The notes: a model not told the origin generated them from the sequence alone. A stretch of 64,000 bases of DNA from an uncultured Flavobacteriales bacterium (GCA_903823565.1 CAIJTF010000080.1:1-64000); one strand, 5' to 3'; shown: positions 33,725 through 43,525, numbered from the stretch's first letter. Translations and numbers: made by a program.

Positions 33725-34576
33725 ATGAGTGGTAAAAAAGGAGGATTTTTTGCATCCAAAGGATACAAAAATTTAATGAAGTATGTATATGGTTGGGGAG
33801 CTTCGGTTGTAATTGCAGGAGCCTTGTTTAAAATTATGCACTGGCCGGGTTGTGATATTATGCTTATTGTAGGTCTATCTACAGAAGCTGTTATCTTCGC
33901 CCTTTCCGCTATGGAACCTCTGCATGCAGAACCCAATTGGGCTGTTTATTACCCTTATTTATTACCGGAGGATGAGCGTCCACAATCCAGTGCTGAGGAA
34001 TTGGCTGCTTTTCCAAAGCCGCATGAAATTGGTGGAGGAAAAAGTTCTGGTGGTGGCGCCGGTGCTACTGAAATGATGGCTGAAATGATGGAGAAAGCAA
34101 AAATTGATCAGTCGCTATTGGATCGTTTGGGCAATGCTATGCGGGATTTAAGCCACAACGCAGAACAATTGAAAAGTGTTTCTTCAGCAGCCACTGCAAC
34201 CGATTCTTATGTGGCTTCGTTAGAGGCGGCAGCAAACAAGGTAGCATCGCTTTCTGATGCTTACGAGCGAGCATCTGTTTCTATTTCTGGCCTCACGTCC
34301 ACAACAGCAGAAGGTGAATCGTTTGGTGAACAAATGCAGAAGGTTTCTCAGAATTTGGCGGCGCTAAACAATGTTTACGAGTTGCAACTTCAAGGATCTT
34401 CCGCTCACTTAGAGGCAACACAAGGGTTCCAAAAACAAGTGGTTGATATGATGCAGAATCTTTCAGCATCCGTTGAAGATACGCGATTGTACCGTGAGAA
34501 CATGGCAGTGCTTGCTCAAAATCTTACTGATTTGAATAATGTTTATGGTAACATGCTTAAGGCTATGCGTTCTTAA
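33725..34576 (+). CDS. gldL: T9SS/gliding motor protein GldL (PorL)
   Basis: A 283-residue inner-membrane subunit of the proton-driven GldLM motor that powers T9SS secretion and gliding. Two transmembrane helices lie near the N-terminus (about 22-38 and 43-62). The second carries Glu54 in VGLSTEAVIFALS, the position of the conserved intramembrane glutamate implicated in proton transfer. The motif KIMHWPG between the helices is diagnostic. The cytoplasmic part includes a Gly/Ser-rich linker (about 100-115) and a long helical, coiled-coil-like region (about 118-283). It is 48 bp downstream of gldK and 50 bp upstream of gldM. Confidence 0.95.
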   Translation: MSGKKGGFFASKGYKNLMKYVYGWGASVVIAGALFKIMHWPGCDIMLIVGLSTEAVIFALSAMEPLHAEPNWAVYYPYLLPEDERPQSSAEELAAFPKPHEIGGGKSSGGGAGATEMMAEMMEKAKIDQSLLDRLGNAMRDLSHNAEQLKSVSSAATATDSYVASLEAAANKVASLSDAYERASVSISGLTSTTAEGESFGEQMQKVSQNLAALNNVYELQLQGSSAHLEATQGFQKQVVDMMQNLSASVEDTRLYRENMAVLAQNLTDLNNVYGNMLKAMRS

Positions 34577-34626
34577 TCATCTTACAAAATTCAACAGAAA
34601 TTAATTACAATTTAAATCAATAAGAA

Positions 34627-36396
34627 ATGGCAGGTGGTAAAGAAACCCCAAGGCAGAAGATGATTGGTATGATGTACCTTGTACTTACCGCTCTTCTGGC
34701 CTTAAACGTATCTAAACAAATTTTAGATGCCTTTGTAGCAATTGAGGCTAACATTTATAAAGGTGCTATAGTTCAATTAGGAAGAGGTGATGGTTTTATT
34801 GATGGTCTTGAGTTAGCTATGCTAGACAGCACGGATAAATCAATGACTCCAGAGGCCAAAGCCCAGAAAAAGGAGAAAATAAGCGCAATTTTAAAATCAA
34901 TTAAAGAAATTGATATAGAAACTGCAAAAGTTATCAAGGAAATAGATGAAATTAAAATTCATTTATTGGATAAGGTTGGTGAAGATGTTAAAACAGTTAA
35001 GCCGGACGATGATAACGTAATAGTATGGACGCCATATGACGCAAAGTATCCTTTACGTCCTGCAAAGTTGAATTTGGCGGCCATTAATTCAAAAGATAAT
35101 TTTGATGTGCCTACCCATGAGTTAATACACGACTTGAAGCCTGTGCCAGAAAGTTCAAAGGCAATAAAACTATGGAATGTTTACAACAACTTTAGAAAAA
35201 TCCTTGTCGAGAAAACGGGCACCTATAAAGACAACGGAAAGCAATACACTGTTTCCATTCCTGGAAAGGGCATCAATGATTTTAACAATTATCCAGACTT
35301 GGAAAAAAAGGTAAAGGATTTGCTAAAGAAAAATGGAAATAACGTTAATCCTGTTGATTTAGGTGATCTTGCAACCATTTATGCGGAACTTACCAAGAAA
35401 GAATTTGATGTCTATAAAAATGGAGATTCAAAAACTGAGGCTGTGCATTGGATGGGGCGAACCTTTTATCATGCACCGGTGGTTGGTGCTCTTGCCTCTC
35501 TAACGTCTTTACAGTTTGATGTTTTAAGTGCACGTGCAAAAGCACTAGGAATGATGGCTTCAAGGGAGGCTCCTGTGGCACAATATTCTTTCAACCAAAT
35601 TCAAGGGATAGCTTACGCAAAAAATGTGGTTGTAAATCCTGGTGATCCGGTTGAAGTTGAGGTGTTTATGGCCGCTTTCGATTCGGATAAACAACCAAAG
35701 GTAAACTTAAGTGGTGCTTCAGTTACAAAAATCGAAAATGGAAAAGCGACCGCTAGAGGAACAGCACCTTCAGCGGGAGAAATGACCATTACAGGTAACG
35801 TTGCTATTCAAAATAAAAATGGAGATTGGGTACAACGAGACTTTGAACCAATTAAGATTGCGGTTGCCGCAAAAGGTGGATCCATAGAGCTTCCAGAAAT
35901 GAAAGTTCTGTATAGAGATTATAACAATATCCTTGTTCCAACTGCAACAGGTGCCGTTTCTACAAGTATTACTGGAGCATCCCGCTCCGGAAATTACGAA
36001 GGGAAACCCGCCTTTACATTAAGACCTAGTTCATTGGGTACTGTCTCTGTTAGTCTCACCGGTAAAGACGCAAGTGGAAATACACTTTCGTTTGGTTCTT
36101 ACACCTACAAAGTGAAAGATATGCCTAACGCAGATGTCGTGGTAACAGCTGTATCCAAATCAATGGGAGGTGCGGTAATGGTCGGTACTCCAAACGGGGT
36201 GATTTTAGATAAACTAAGCTTTACACTTGTAGATTGGTCAATTTCAGGCGGAGGCTCAGGTACTGGGAATAGGATTCCTGCTTCAGCAGTGGCTAATTTT
36301 AAATTAGGTCAACAGATTACGGTTTTTGTAAATTCTAGGAATAGCCTCACTGGTAAAGTATCAAAAGCAACAAGAGTAGTTGCCGTTTCAAATTAA
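34627..36396 (+). CDS. gldM: T9SS/gliding motor protein GldM (PorM)
   Basis: A 589-residue protein that spans the inner membrane once (about 13-34, MIGMMYLVLTALLALNVSKQ) and extends through the periplasm to the GldK-GldN ring. The N-terminus GGKETPRQKMIGMMYLVLTA is the family hallmark. A helical D1 domain (about 40-290) precedes Ig-like beta domains D2-D4 (about 320-589; QYSFNQIQGIAYAKNVVVNP starts D2). D1 has an extra Lys/Asp-rich stretch (about 120-240) that may explain the length above the roughly 515 residues I recall for F. johnsoniae GldM. It is 11 bp before gldN. Confidence 0.95.
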   Translation: MAGGKETPRQKMIGMMYLVLTALLALNVSKQILDAFVAIEANIYKGAIVQLGRGDGFIDGLELAMLDSTDKSMTPEAKAQKKEKISAILKSIKEIDIETAKVIKEIDEIKIHLLDKVGEDVKTVKPDDDNVIVWTPYDAKYPLRPAKLNLAAINSKDNFDVPTHELIHDLKPVPESSKAIKLWNVYNNFRKILVEKTGTYKDNGKQYTVSIPGKGINDFNNYPDLEKKVKDLLKKNGNNVNPVDLGDLATIYAELTKKEFDVYKNGDSKTEAVHWMGRTFYHAPVVGALASLTSLQFDVLSARAKALGMMASREAPVAQYSFNQIQGIAYAKNVVVNPGDPVEVEVFMAAFDSDKQPKVNLSGASVTKIENGKATARGTAPSAGEMTITGNVAIQNKNGDWVQRDFEPIKIAVAAKGGSIELPEMKVLYRDYNNILVPTATGAVSTSITGASRSGNYEGKPAFTLRPSSLGTVSVSLTGKDASGNTLSFGSYTYKVKDMPNADVVVTAVSKSMGGAVMVGTPNGVILDKLSFTLVDWSISGGGSGTGNRIPASAVANFKLGQQITVFVNSRNSLTGKVSKATRVVAVSN

Positions 36397-36407
36397 AATA
36401 ATGAATA

Positions 36408-37802
36408 ATGAATAGGTTTTTAATTCAATTCGTCTTTTTACTGCTGCTAACAACTAGTTTTTCACAGATAAAACCAGGTGACGACGTCCTGCGTGGACCT
36501 CAGAACATGTTGCCAGGAGGTGTGATTGATGGAGTGGTCTATAAGGACGACCATCTACCCTTACGCAAGGCGGTCGAATATGAACCTATTCGTTTAGCAG
36601 ACTTGGCTTGGTCTAAAAGAGTATGGTCTCGTATTGATGCGAGAGAAAAAATGAACCATTCTCTGTTTTATCCCTTTGACGAGATTAATCAAACGGAATT
36701 TAAATTTCCAAAAAACCGAAGAGAGGTTGATACCAATAGGAGTTGGTTGAGGCATCAGGAACGGCTATCCTTGTGGACAATTATTGAAAGGCACATATTA
36801 CTCGGTGATTTGACGGTGTATCGCGTTTATGCTCCCGAAAACCCTTCAATTGAGGATGGCGATCAGTTAAAATATCCGATTGAGAAAAAGGGTAGAGATG
36901 ATTTTTTCAATAATCAGAAGTATCGTCAATCTATTATAGAGTGTTTGGCAGTTGGATCTCGTGGTGCTGATTGGCTTGTAGATAACCCTGTCGATATAGC
37001 CCAAGGTATTCTCAATTCCCCAGTTCCTGTTATGAAAAGCGGTACGGTTATATCTGCTACTGTCCCAGAATTTAAAACGTTTACACAATGGTTCGAATAC
37101 ATCATGAATTCTAAGAAATTTTCTGATCGAAATATTGACCCACAGTTTTCTATATTTTTCGGTCAAATAGATTCTACTGATGACTTGAAAAATGCATGGA
37201 AAGAAGCAGAATACGGGGGAATTCTTAGAAAACCGCCAGTAGTCACTTACATTACGTCCCGGGTTATAACCGCATACAATATCAAAGAAGATTGGTTTTT
37301 TGATAAGGAACGTTCTATATTGGATAAACGCATTATTGCTATAGCCCCCGTTGCTCGTATGAAATACGATCGAGATGGAGCCCAAAAAGCGGAAGAGTCT
37401 TCTCAGCCCTTTGAATTAGAGCGATATTCTTCAGTATTAAACGTAAATCCAAAAGGGGTAATTGGTGATTATGAAAAAGATAAAAATGGTGTAATCACAT
37501 TTAAGCCATTCCAACCATCCGAGTCAAAGTACATTGTAGAACGCGAGTTATTTTGGTTGTATTTCCCGCATTTGCGTAATGTTATTATCAATTATTATGT
37601 TTACAACGACAAGAATGACGCGCAATGGATGTCTTTCGATGATTTCTTCATGAAACGTCTTTATTCAGCCCAAATTTACAAGGCCTCCGAGAAGTTTGAT
37701 CAGGACATCAATGATGTTCGTACTGGAGTAGATGCCTTGTTAAAGGCTCAAGAAATTAGAGAGACCATTCGCAATTGGGAAAGCGATATTTGGAATTATT
37801 AA
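36408..37802 (+). CDS. gldN: T9SS/gliding protein GldN (PorN)
   Basis: A 464-residue periplasmic protein with a signal peptide (ending TTSFSQ) that partners GldK in the T9SS ring. Family landmarks are the DDHLPLRKAVEYEPIRLADL region, AWSKRVWSRIDAREKMNHSL, ERELFWLYFPHLRNVIINYY, NDAQWMSFDDFFMKRLYSAQ and the C-terminal KASEKFDQDINDV. It is longer than the roughly 320-360 residues I recall for characterised GldN/PorN; the extra sequence appears to lie in the middle (about 125-330). It ends the operon and is followed 20 bp later by an intrinsic terminator. Confidence 0.93.
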   Translation: MNRFLIQFVFLLLLTTSFSQIKPGDDVLRGPQNMLPGGVIDGVVYKDDHLPLRKAVEYEPIRLADLAWSKRVWSRIDAREKMNHSLFYPFDEINQTEFKFPKNRREVDTNRSWLRHQERLSLWTIIERHILLGDLTVYRVYAPENPSIEDGDQLKYPIEKKGRDDFFNNQKYRQSIIECLAVGSRGADWLVDNPVDIAQGILNSPVPVMKSGTVISATVPEFKTFTQWFEYIMNSKKFSDRNIDPQFSIFFGQIDSTDDLKNAWKEAEYGGILRKPPVVTYITSRVITAYNIKEDWFFDKERSILDKRIIAIAPVARMKYDRDGAQKAEESSQPFELERYSSVLNVNPKGVIGDYEKDKNGVITFKPFQPSESKYIVERELFWLYFPHLRNVIINYYVYNDKNDAQWMSFDDFFMKRLYSAQIYKASEKFDQDINDVRTGVDALLKAQEIRETIRNWESDIWNY

Positions 37803-37822
37803 TTTTCTTTAACCTCATTAGT

Positions 37823-37850
37823 AAACCCCGTTTTTGAACGGGGTTTTTTT
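37823..37850 (+). terminator. Intrinsic terminator after gldN
   Basis: A perfect 10-bp stem (AAACCCCGTT, 37823-37832, with AACGGGGTTT, 37837-37846), a TTTG loop and a run of seven T. It closes the T9SS gene cluster. Confidence 0.93.
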
Positions 37851-37896
37851 ATGGTAAATAATTCCTTTTTTAGTATTTTCGTAGAAACCTTTAATC

Positions 37897-40800
37897 ATGC
37901 GAATTCCTACCCTTATTGTCCTAGTATCATCCTTTTATATATTTAATTCAATTTCAGCCCAGCAAGCCTTTCATCCCGGCGTGCTTATGTTTGAAATTAA
38001 AGGGACAATTCAACCAAATTTTTTGAATCAAAGTCAACGAAATCAAAACGATTTCGCTTTACAAGACAACATCAATAATTATCCATTTCTAAAAACTATT
38101 TTCGCCGAAGCTCATGTTACGAAACTTGAGCGCCCTTCTTATTTTACCTTCAAACCTAGCCTTCAGAACATCTATCGCATTTATTTTGAAGACGATGCGA
38201 ATATCAACCTTTACCTTAATCAACTAGAAAAAGTAGCGCAAATAAAGTATGTTGAGAAAGAACCGATTTATTCTACTGGATTTGTACCTAATGACCCTAA
38301 CCACACAGGCACTAATAAATGGTACCACACCTTAGTGGGATCAGAAAGCGCTTGGGATATAACCAAAGGACGTAATGAAGTAAAAATTGCCATCGTCGAT
38401 AACGCGGTGTATTCAACCCATAGCGATTTAACGGCTTTTAAACAATACGATGTCGCGGATAACGATAACAATGCGGCTCCTCCGCAAACCTATACCCAAG
38501 ACCAAGGATGGTCTCATGGAACCCATTGTGCAGGGTTGGCAACAGCTGATATCAACAATGCTATCGGTATAGCCGGACTTGGCGCGAATGTAGAGTTGAT
38601 CGGTGTTAAATGTACTCCGAATAATGCTAGCTCATCGGGTTCTGTATGGTATGGTTATGCTGGGGTGCAATGGGCTTGTGAAAACGGAGCACACGTCGTT
38701 AGTATGTCTTTTGGAGGAACAAGCCCTTCTCAAGCATTTCAGACCCTCATTGATGCCTATCCAAATGTAGTTTTTCTAGCCGCTGCCGGCAATAGTAATG
38801 TTACTACACTGCATTATCCTGGAGCCTATAATAATGTTATATGCGTGGGTTCTGTGGATGCAAACGACCAACGGTCTAGTTTTTCGAATTTCAACGGAGC
38901 CACCCCTTATGTGGACATTGCGGCCCCTGGAGGGCATTCCAATGGTGGGTTGTTAAGTACGGTCTATACCAGTAATGCGAATGGTTATGCCAAAATGGGG
39001 GGCACCTCCATGGCAACCCCGTTTGCCGCAGGATTGGTAGGATTAATGTTAAGTGCGAATCCTTCTTTGACACCCACTCAAGTGCTAAATTGTCTCATTT
39101 CTACGGGCGTAAATATTAATCAAAACATAGGACCGCGGATTAATGCACTGGCAGCTGTACAATGTGCCACCCAAGGACTTGCCGCTGGAGCTCCAGTTGC
39201 TAACTTTTTTGCTATTCCAACAACACTTTTTGAAGGAGATTCAGTTCAATTTTATCCCAATTGTGCCGACGGTGGAAACGCAATTACCTCTTATCAATGG
39301 ACCTTTACCGGAGGTGCGCCCTCGTCGTTTTCAGGACAAAATCCACCTTTTATTACCTATCCTACCGCTGGAGTGTATCCCGTTAGTTTAACCGTTACCA
39401 ATTCGCTTACCAACGATTCGGAAACGAAGGCCAGTTATATTACGGTAAATGTTCCTCCTTATGGGAACTGGATAATACAAAATTCTGGTTTTTCTGCAGC
39501 AAACCGCGGAATTAATTGGATTTCAATCGTGGATCAAAATACGGTTTGGGCTACTGCTTATGACGGAAGCGGATCGAATGCAAACGTTCAGCAATTCACT
39601 AAAACTACCGATGGTGGGAATACATGGACGCCAGGAAATATCAATGTGGGAAATGCTGGCTTAGGGATTTCCATGGTACAGGGCGTATCGTCCTCAACGG
39701 CGTGGTTGGCAGCTTATCCCAACGCTGCAGGACAATTAGGAGGCATTTGGAAAACAACGAATGGGGGAGCGACATGGACCAAACAAACCACAGCCTCCTT
39801 CAGTAATGCGGCTTCCTTTACCAATGTAGTTCATTTTTGGGATGCCAACGAGGGGTTCTGTATGGGTGATCCAATTAATGGGGAATTTGAAATTTATAGA
39901 ACCGTAAATGGTGGAACAAATTGGACCTTAGTAGGTGGAGCAAATATTCCCAATCCATTGTCTGGAGAATATGGGTACACGCGTCAACTAGATGTTTTCG
40001 GAAACAACGTCTGGTTCTCAACCAACAAAGGAAGGATTTTCCATTCAACGGACAAGGGTGCAACTTGGGCGGTATACACTTCACCAATTCAAGATTTTGG
40101 CGGAGCAAATATCAGTGGAAACTTTTCTTTTTCCTCTTCGACCGTCGGGTATATCGTCACCAATGGAGGAGCGGTTTATAAGTCAACCAACTCGGGTTCA
40201 AGTTGGGTTCAATTGGTTACTACAGGCCCTGTGTTTTCAAATGGACTGTGTGCAATTCCGAATACTAATGTTGTTTTCACAACGGGTGCTGCTAACGGAG
40301 GATCCGGTTCTTCGTACTCGCTTGATGCAGGTTTGACATGGGTTCAAATTGATAACCAGCAACATTTAAATTGTGAATTTTTAAATCCATCCATTGGTTG
40401 GTCAGGATGGTTCAACACCAATTCCACGCAGAATGGTATGTGGAAATGGAATAATTTATCGAGTCCCTTGGTGGTTCAGTTTAATGGTACACCTTCTACG
40501 GTATGCGTGAATACCCCTGTTCAATTTACGGATCAGACGACTGGAGGAACAATTACCTCATGGAATTGGAGTTTCCCTGGCGGCTCTCCAGCAAGTTCAA
40601 CGGCGGCTAGCCCTTCGGTAACCTATTTTCAACCAGGCACCTATGCCGTTTCGCTAACGGTAAGCGATGGAAATTATCTTAGTTCATTTCAAGACACAGC
40701 TTATGTTACGGTGGAAGTACTGCCTGCGGTTCCAAGCATCATAACGGGAAATGCGAATCCATGCCCGAACACGCTGGACAACTATTCAGTGGTTAATAAT

Positions 40801-41436
40801 CCTTCTGCTTATTATAACTGGACTTTTCCAGCTACTTGGCTTGGTATGAGTACAACGAATTCCATTGCGATTACCTTCGACAATACCCCTGGGGTGCTTT
40901 CGGTAACAGCGGATAATTCGTGCGGGTCAAGTGCCCCCTCAACGCTATCGATTAATGTGGGCGCAATGCCGTCGGCTAATTTTACCTTTACCTTAAATGG
41001 AGGTAATCTGAGTTTATCCAACGCCTCCCAAAATGCATCCAATTATTCCTGGGATTTTGGAGATGGTAATACCTCGACCCAAATCCAGCCAACGCATACC
41101 TACCTAATTCCTGGTTCCTACACAATCACCTTAATTGCAACGAACGCATGTGGAGATGCAGACACCACAACGCAGCAGATCCAAGTTTTAGGGTTAACAA
41201 CCTTATCTGAAGTTGGCGTTACGCTTTTCCCCAATCCAAATCAAGGTACTTTTCATCTTGACGGGTTAGAAGCGTTTATAGGAGAACCTTTATTGATTCT
41301 TGATATTACTGGCCGAACGATTGCTCAAACTACCATAGATCAAGAAACCATGATTTTATCGGTTCAGAATGCAGTTGACGGCCTCTATTTAGTACGCATT
41401 CAAAATGGAGTACTACCTTTGCGCATCCAACATTAA
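37897..41436 (+). CDS. Secreted subtilisin-like (S8) protease with PKD domains, BNR-like repeats and T9SS sorting domain
   Basis: A 1179-residue exported protein. A signal peptide (ending SISAQ) and a pro-region (about 25-125) precede the S8 domain with triad Asp168 (IAIVDNAVYS), His207 (WSHGTHCAG) and Ser371 (GGTSMATPFAAG), and oxyanion Asn299 (AAAGNSN). A PKD domain follows (about 430-525), then a beta-propeller of BNR/YCF48-like repeats (about 565-830; TTDGGNTWTP, TTNGGATWTK, STDKGATWAV, STNSGSSWVQ), two more PKD-like domains (about 865-945 and 1025-1105; YSWDFGDGNTS), and a type A Por secretion tail (about 1110-1179; LFPNPNQGTFHL). It lies just after the T9SS operon, behind its own promoter region. 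Likely an extracellular protease. Confidence 0.93.
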   Translation: MRIPTLIVLVSSFYIFNSISAQQAFHPGVLMFEIKGTIQPNFLNQSQRNQNDFALQDNINNYPFLKTIFAEAHVTKLERPSYFTFKPSLQNIYRIYFEDDANINLYLNQLEKVAQIKYVEKEPIYSTGFVPNDPNHTGTNKWYHTLVGSESAWDITKGRNEVKIAIVDNAVYSTHSDLTAFKQYDVADNDNNAAPPQTYTQDQGWSHGTHCAGLATADINNAIGIAGLGANVELIGVKCTPNNASSSGSVWYGYAGVQWACENGAHVVSMSFGGTSPSQAFQTLIDAYPNVVFLAAAGNSNVTTLHYPGAYNNVICVGSVDANDQRSSFSNFNGATPYVDIAAPGGHSNGGLLSTVYTSNANGYAKMGGTSMATPFAAGLVGLMLSANPSLTPTQVLNCLISTGVNINQNIGPRINALAAVQCATQGLAAGAPVANFFAIPTTLFEGDSVQFYPNCADGGNAITSYQWTFTGGAPSSFSGQNPPFITYPTAGVYPVSLTVTNSLTNDSETKASYITVNVPPYGNWIIQNSGFSAANRGINWISIVDQNTVWATAYDGSGSNANVQQFTKTTDGGNTWTPGNINVGNAGLGISMVQGVSSSTAWLAAYPNAAGQLGGIWKTTNGGATWTKQTTASFSNAASFTNVVHFWDANEGFCMGDPINGEFEIYRTVNGGTNWTLVGGANIPNPLSGEYGYTRQLDVFGNNVWFSTNKGRIFHSTDKGATWAVYTSPIQDFGGANISGNFSFSSSTVGYIVTNGGAVYKSTNSGSSWVQLVTTGPVFSNGLCAIPNTNVVFTTGAANGGSGSSYSLDAGLTWVQIDNQQHLNCEFLNPSIGWSGWFNTNSTQNGMWKWNNLSSPLVVQFNGTPSTVCVNTPVQFTDQTTGGTITSWNWSFPGGSPASSTAASPSVTYFQPGTYAVSLTVSDGNYLSSFQDTAYVTVEVLPAVPSIITGNANPCPNTLDNYSVVNNPSAYYNWTFPATWLGMSTTNSIAITFDNTPGVLSVTADNSCGSSAPSTLSINVGAMPSANFTFTLNGGNLSLSNASQNASNYSWDFGDGNTSTQIQPTHTYLIPGSYTITLIATNACGDADTTTQQIQVLGLTTLSEVGVTLFPNPNQGTFHLDGLEAFIGEPLLILDITGRTIAQTTIDQETMILSVQNAVDGLYLVRIQNGVLPLRIQH

Positions 41437-41439
41437 TGA

Positions 41440-41997
41440 ATGCAAAAAATAGGGGAGAGAATTAGTTTTGTTGATCATCCAACAAAAAGTACTATAATTA
41501 TTTTACCCAAAACTTCTCCTTGGGCTCTTTTGCTCATGGGCGCTTGGTTAGGAATGTGGTTATGTATAGGCTTTGTTTCCTTTTGGGCCTTGGGTACCTT
41601 GTCCTTATCTCCTAAGGAAAGAGTTATTCTTTGGGTGTTCATGAGTTTTTGGTGCTATTACGCCCTGCGGGTTGGAAGGTCTTTTCTTTGGATGCGCTGG
41701 GGAGAAGAACGAATTTTAATTGATGAAATAGGGTTACATTTAAAACGCTCCGTTAGGCGATATGGAAAGCGTAAGGTATATTATTTTGAGAACATTAAGA
41801 ATTTGTCGTTTTTTATACCAGAGGAAGGATCCATTCAATCGGTTTGGGAATCTTCCCCATGGATCAATGGAGCAGAGCGATTTAGTTTCGAATACTTTGG
41901 CAAAATGATTAAATTCGGAAACAAATTAACCCAAAAGGAAGCCCAATTGCTTTCACAAGTTATAGAAAAAAGGATGCGAAAATTGGCAAAGAAATAA
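41440..41997 (+). CDS. Small membrane protein, unknown function
   Basis: A 185-residue protein with two transmembrane helices (about 23-48, LLMGAWLGMWLCIGFVSFWA; and about 60-78) followed by a basic cytoplasmic domain with a PH-like beta pattern (ERILIDEIGLHLKRSVRRYG, then YYFENIKNLSFFI). No named family is recognised, though the layout resembles small bacterial membrane PH-domain proteins. The ATG is 3 nt after the protease stop, and its own stop is 1 nt before the kbl start, so it may be cotranscribed with both. Confidence 0.75.
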   Translation: MQKIGERISFVDHPTKSTIIILPKTSPWALLLMGAWLGMWLCIGFVSFWALGTLSLSPKERVILWVFMSFWCYYALRVGRSFLWMRWGEERILIDEIGLHLKRSVRRYGKRKVYYFENIKNLSFFIPEEGSIQSVWESSPWINGAERFSFEYFGKMIKFGNKLTQKEAQLLSQVIEKRMRKLAKK

Positions 41998-41998
41998 T

Positions 41999-43189
41999 AT
42001 GTACGGAGATATACAAGCTTATTTAAAGGAAGAATTAGAGACGATTGCCTCCAATGGATTGTTAAAAAAAGAAAGGATAATCGTTTCGCCTCAAGGTCCA
42101 CAGGTCAATGTTTCCTCTGGGGATGATGTTGTGGTGATGTGCGCGAACAATTACTTGGGACTTTCTTCCCATCCTTCAGTGGTTGCGGCTGCAAAACAAA
42201 CCCTGGATACGCACGGGTTCGGGATGTCCTCTGTTCGGTTCATTTGTGGTACCCAAGACATACACAAAGAGTTAGAGCGTAAAATAGCCGCCTTTTATGG
42301 AACGGAAGATACAATCTTGTATGCTGCGGCATTTGATGCCAATGGAGGGGTGTTCGAACCTTTATTTTCTGAAGAGGACGCGATCATTAGTGATGAATTG
42401 AATCATGCCTCTATTATAGATGGAATTAGACTTTGTAAAGCACAACGTTACCGATATAAGCATTCCGACATGGAAGATTTGGAGGAGCAATTAAAAAAAG
42501 CCTCTTCACAGCGGTTTAGAATTATAGTTACTGATGGGGTGTTTTCCATGGACGGCGATTTAGCAAAAATGGATGAAATTTGTGCTTTAGCCCAGAAATA
42601 CGATGCGCTAGTTATGACAGATGAATGCCATTCTGCTGGCTTTATTGGTAAAACGGGGCGAGGGGTTCCGGAACATTTCAATGTTCAGGATAAAGTAGAT
42701 ATAATTACTGGAACCCTAGGAAAGGCCTTAGGAGGCGCAATGGGTGGCTATACCACAGGCAAAAAGGAAATAATTGAAATGCTACGCCAACGCTCTAGGC
42801 CTTATTTGTTTTCAAATTCATTGGCCCCCGCTATCGTGGGCGCAAGCATTGAAGTATTCAACTTGCTAAGCAGCACAACGGAATTAAGGGATCGTTTAGA
42901 GGAAAATACCCTTTATTTTAAAAAGCATATTAAAGCGGCAGGGTTTGATATAAAGCCAGGCGATTCTCCCATTGTTCCGATTATGTTGTACGATGCATCG
43001 CTCTCTCAACAATTTGCCGATGAGCTTCTAAAAGAAGGCGTTTATGCCATTGGGTTCTTTTATCCTGTAGTAGCAAAAGGTCAGGCGCGAATCCGAACTC
43101 AAATTTCGGCCGCCCATACACGGGCTGATTTAGATAAGGCCATTGCGGCGTTCGTTAAAATTGGCAAAAAACTTAATGTAATTAAATGA
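41999..43189 (+). CDS. kbl: Glycine C-acetyltransferase (2-amino-3-ketobutyrate CoA ligase)
   Basis: A 396-residue PLP enzyme of the alpha-oxoamine synthase family. Kbl cleaves 2-amino-3-oxobutyrate with CoA into glycine and acetyl-CoA, the second step of threonine breakdown. The PLP lysine is Lys242 in TGTLGKALGGAMGG. Other motifs are CANNYLGLSSHP, the GGVFEPL region, SDELNHASIIDGIRL and VMTDECHSAGFIG. Length and N-terminus match Kbl better than serine palmitoyltransferase or BioF. Threonine dehydrogenase is not adjacent. The stop overlaps the next ATG by 4 bp. Confidence 0.92.
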   Translation: MYGDIQAYLKEELETIASNGLLKKERIIVSPQGPQVNVSSGDDVVVMCANNYLGLSSHPSVVAAAKQTLDTHGFGMSSVRFICGTQDIHKELERKIAAFYGTEDTILYAAAFDANGGVFEPLFSEEDAIISDELNHASIIDGIRLCKAQRYRYKHSDMEDLEEQLKKASSQRFRIIVTDGVFSMDGDLAKMDEICALAQKYDALVMTDECHSAGFIGKTGRGVPEHFNVQDKVDIITGTLGKALGGAMGGYTTGKKEIIEMLRQRSRPYLFSNSLAPAIVGASIEVFNLLSSTTELRDRLEENTLYFKKHIKAAGFDIKPGDSPIVPIMLYDASLSQQFADELLKEGVYAIGFFYPVVAKGQARIRTQISAAHTRADLDKAIAAFVKIGKKLNVIK

Positions 43190-43488
43190 GGCTTAATCGT
43201 ATTGCGTTTATTGGCTGGTTTTTCTTATTCATATTCCTTGGGCATTATTGGTCCTCGACGCGATTTACGCGTTTAGAAATAGCTGTTTGTTACGATATCG
43301 ATGATGATAACCCTACAGACTTGGGTGAAGAAAACGATTGCATAGAATATTCGCAGATGGTATCAACCTCATCTCCCTTTCTATCTTATTTTTATGAGGA
43401 CGAAAATTCTCAAGCCATGGGAAGATTATTAACTACGGTTCAAGAGGTATGTTTTTCGATAGATTATCCCCCGGATATCGATGCTTGA
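43186..43488 (+). CDS. Small exported or membrane-anchored protein, unknown function
   Basis: A 100-residue protein. It has an N-terminal hydrophobic anchor (about 8-22, FIGWFFLFIFLGHYW) followed by an acidic domain (VCYDIDDDNPTDLGEENDC). Two cysteines (35 and 51) could form a disulfide; a third lies near the end. The start overlaps the kbl stop (ATGA), which supports it as a real gene. No family recognised. Confidence 0.6.
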   Translation: MRLNRIAFIGWFFLFIFLGHYWSSTRFTRLEIAVCYDIDDDNPTDLGEENDCIEYSQMVSTSSPFLSYFYEDENSQAMGRLLTTVQEVCFSIDYPPDIDA

Positions 43489-43525
43489 TTAATCAATCAT
43501 TGTCTCATCGAAAAATTAAATTATA

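Noticed and set aside
36867-37385. 172-residue open frame antisense to gldN
   Set aside because: Composition follows the complement of the gldN codons; no domain, no promoter, fully inside a strongly supported gene.
41999-43189. Serine palmitoyltransferase instead of Kbl (sphingolipids occur in some Bacteroidota)
   Set aside because: N-terminus, length and the CANNYLGLSSHP/SDELNHASIIDG motifs fit glycine C-acetyltransferase better; no ceramide-pathway gene is adjacent.
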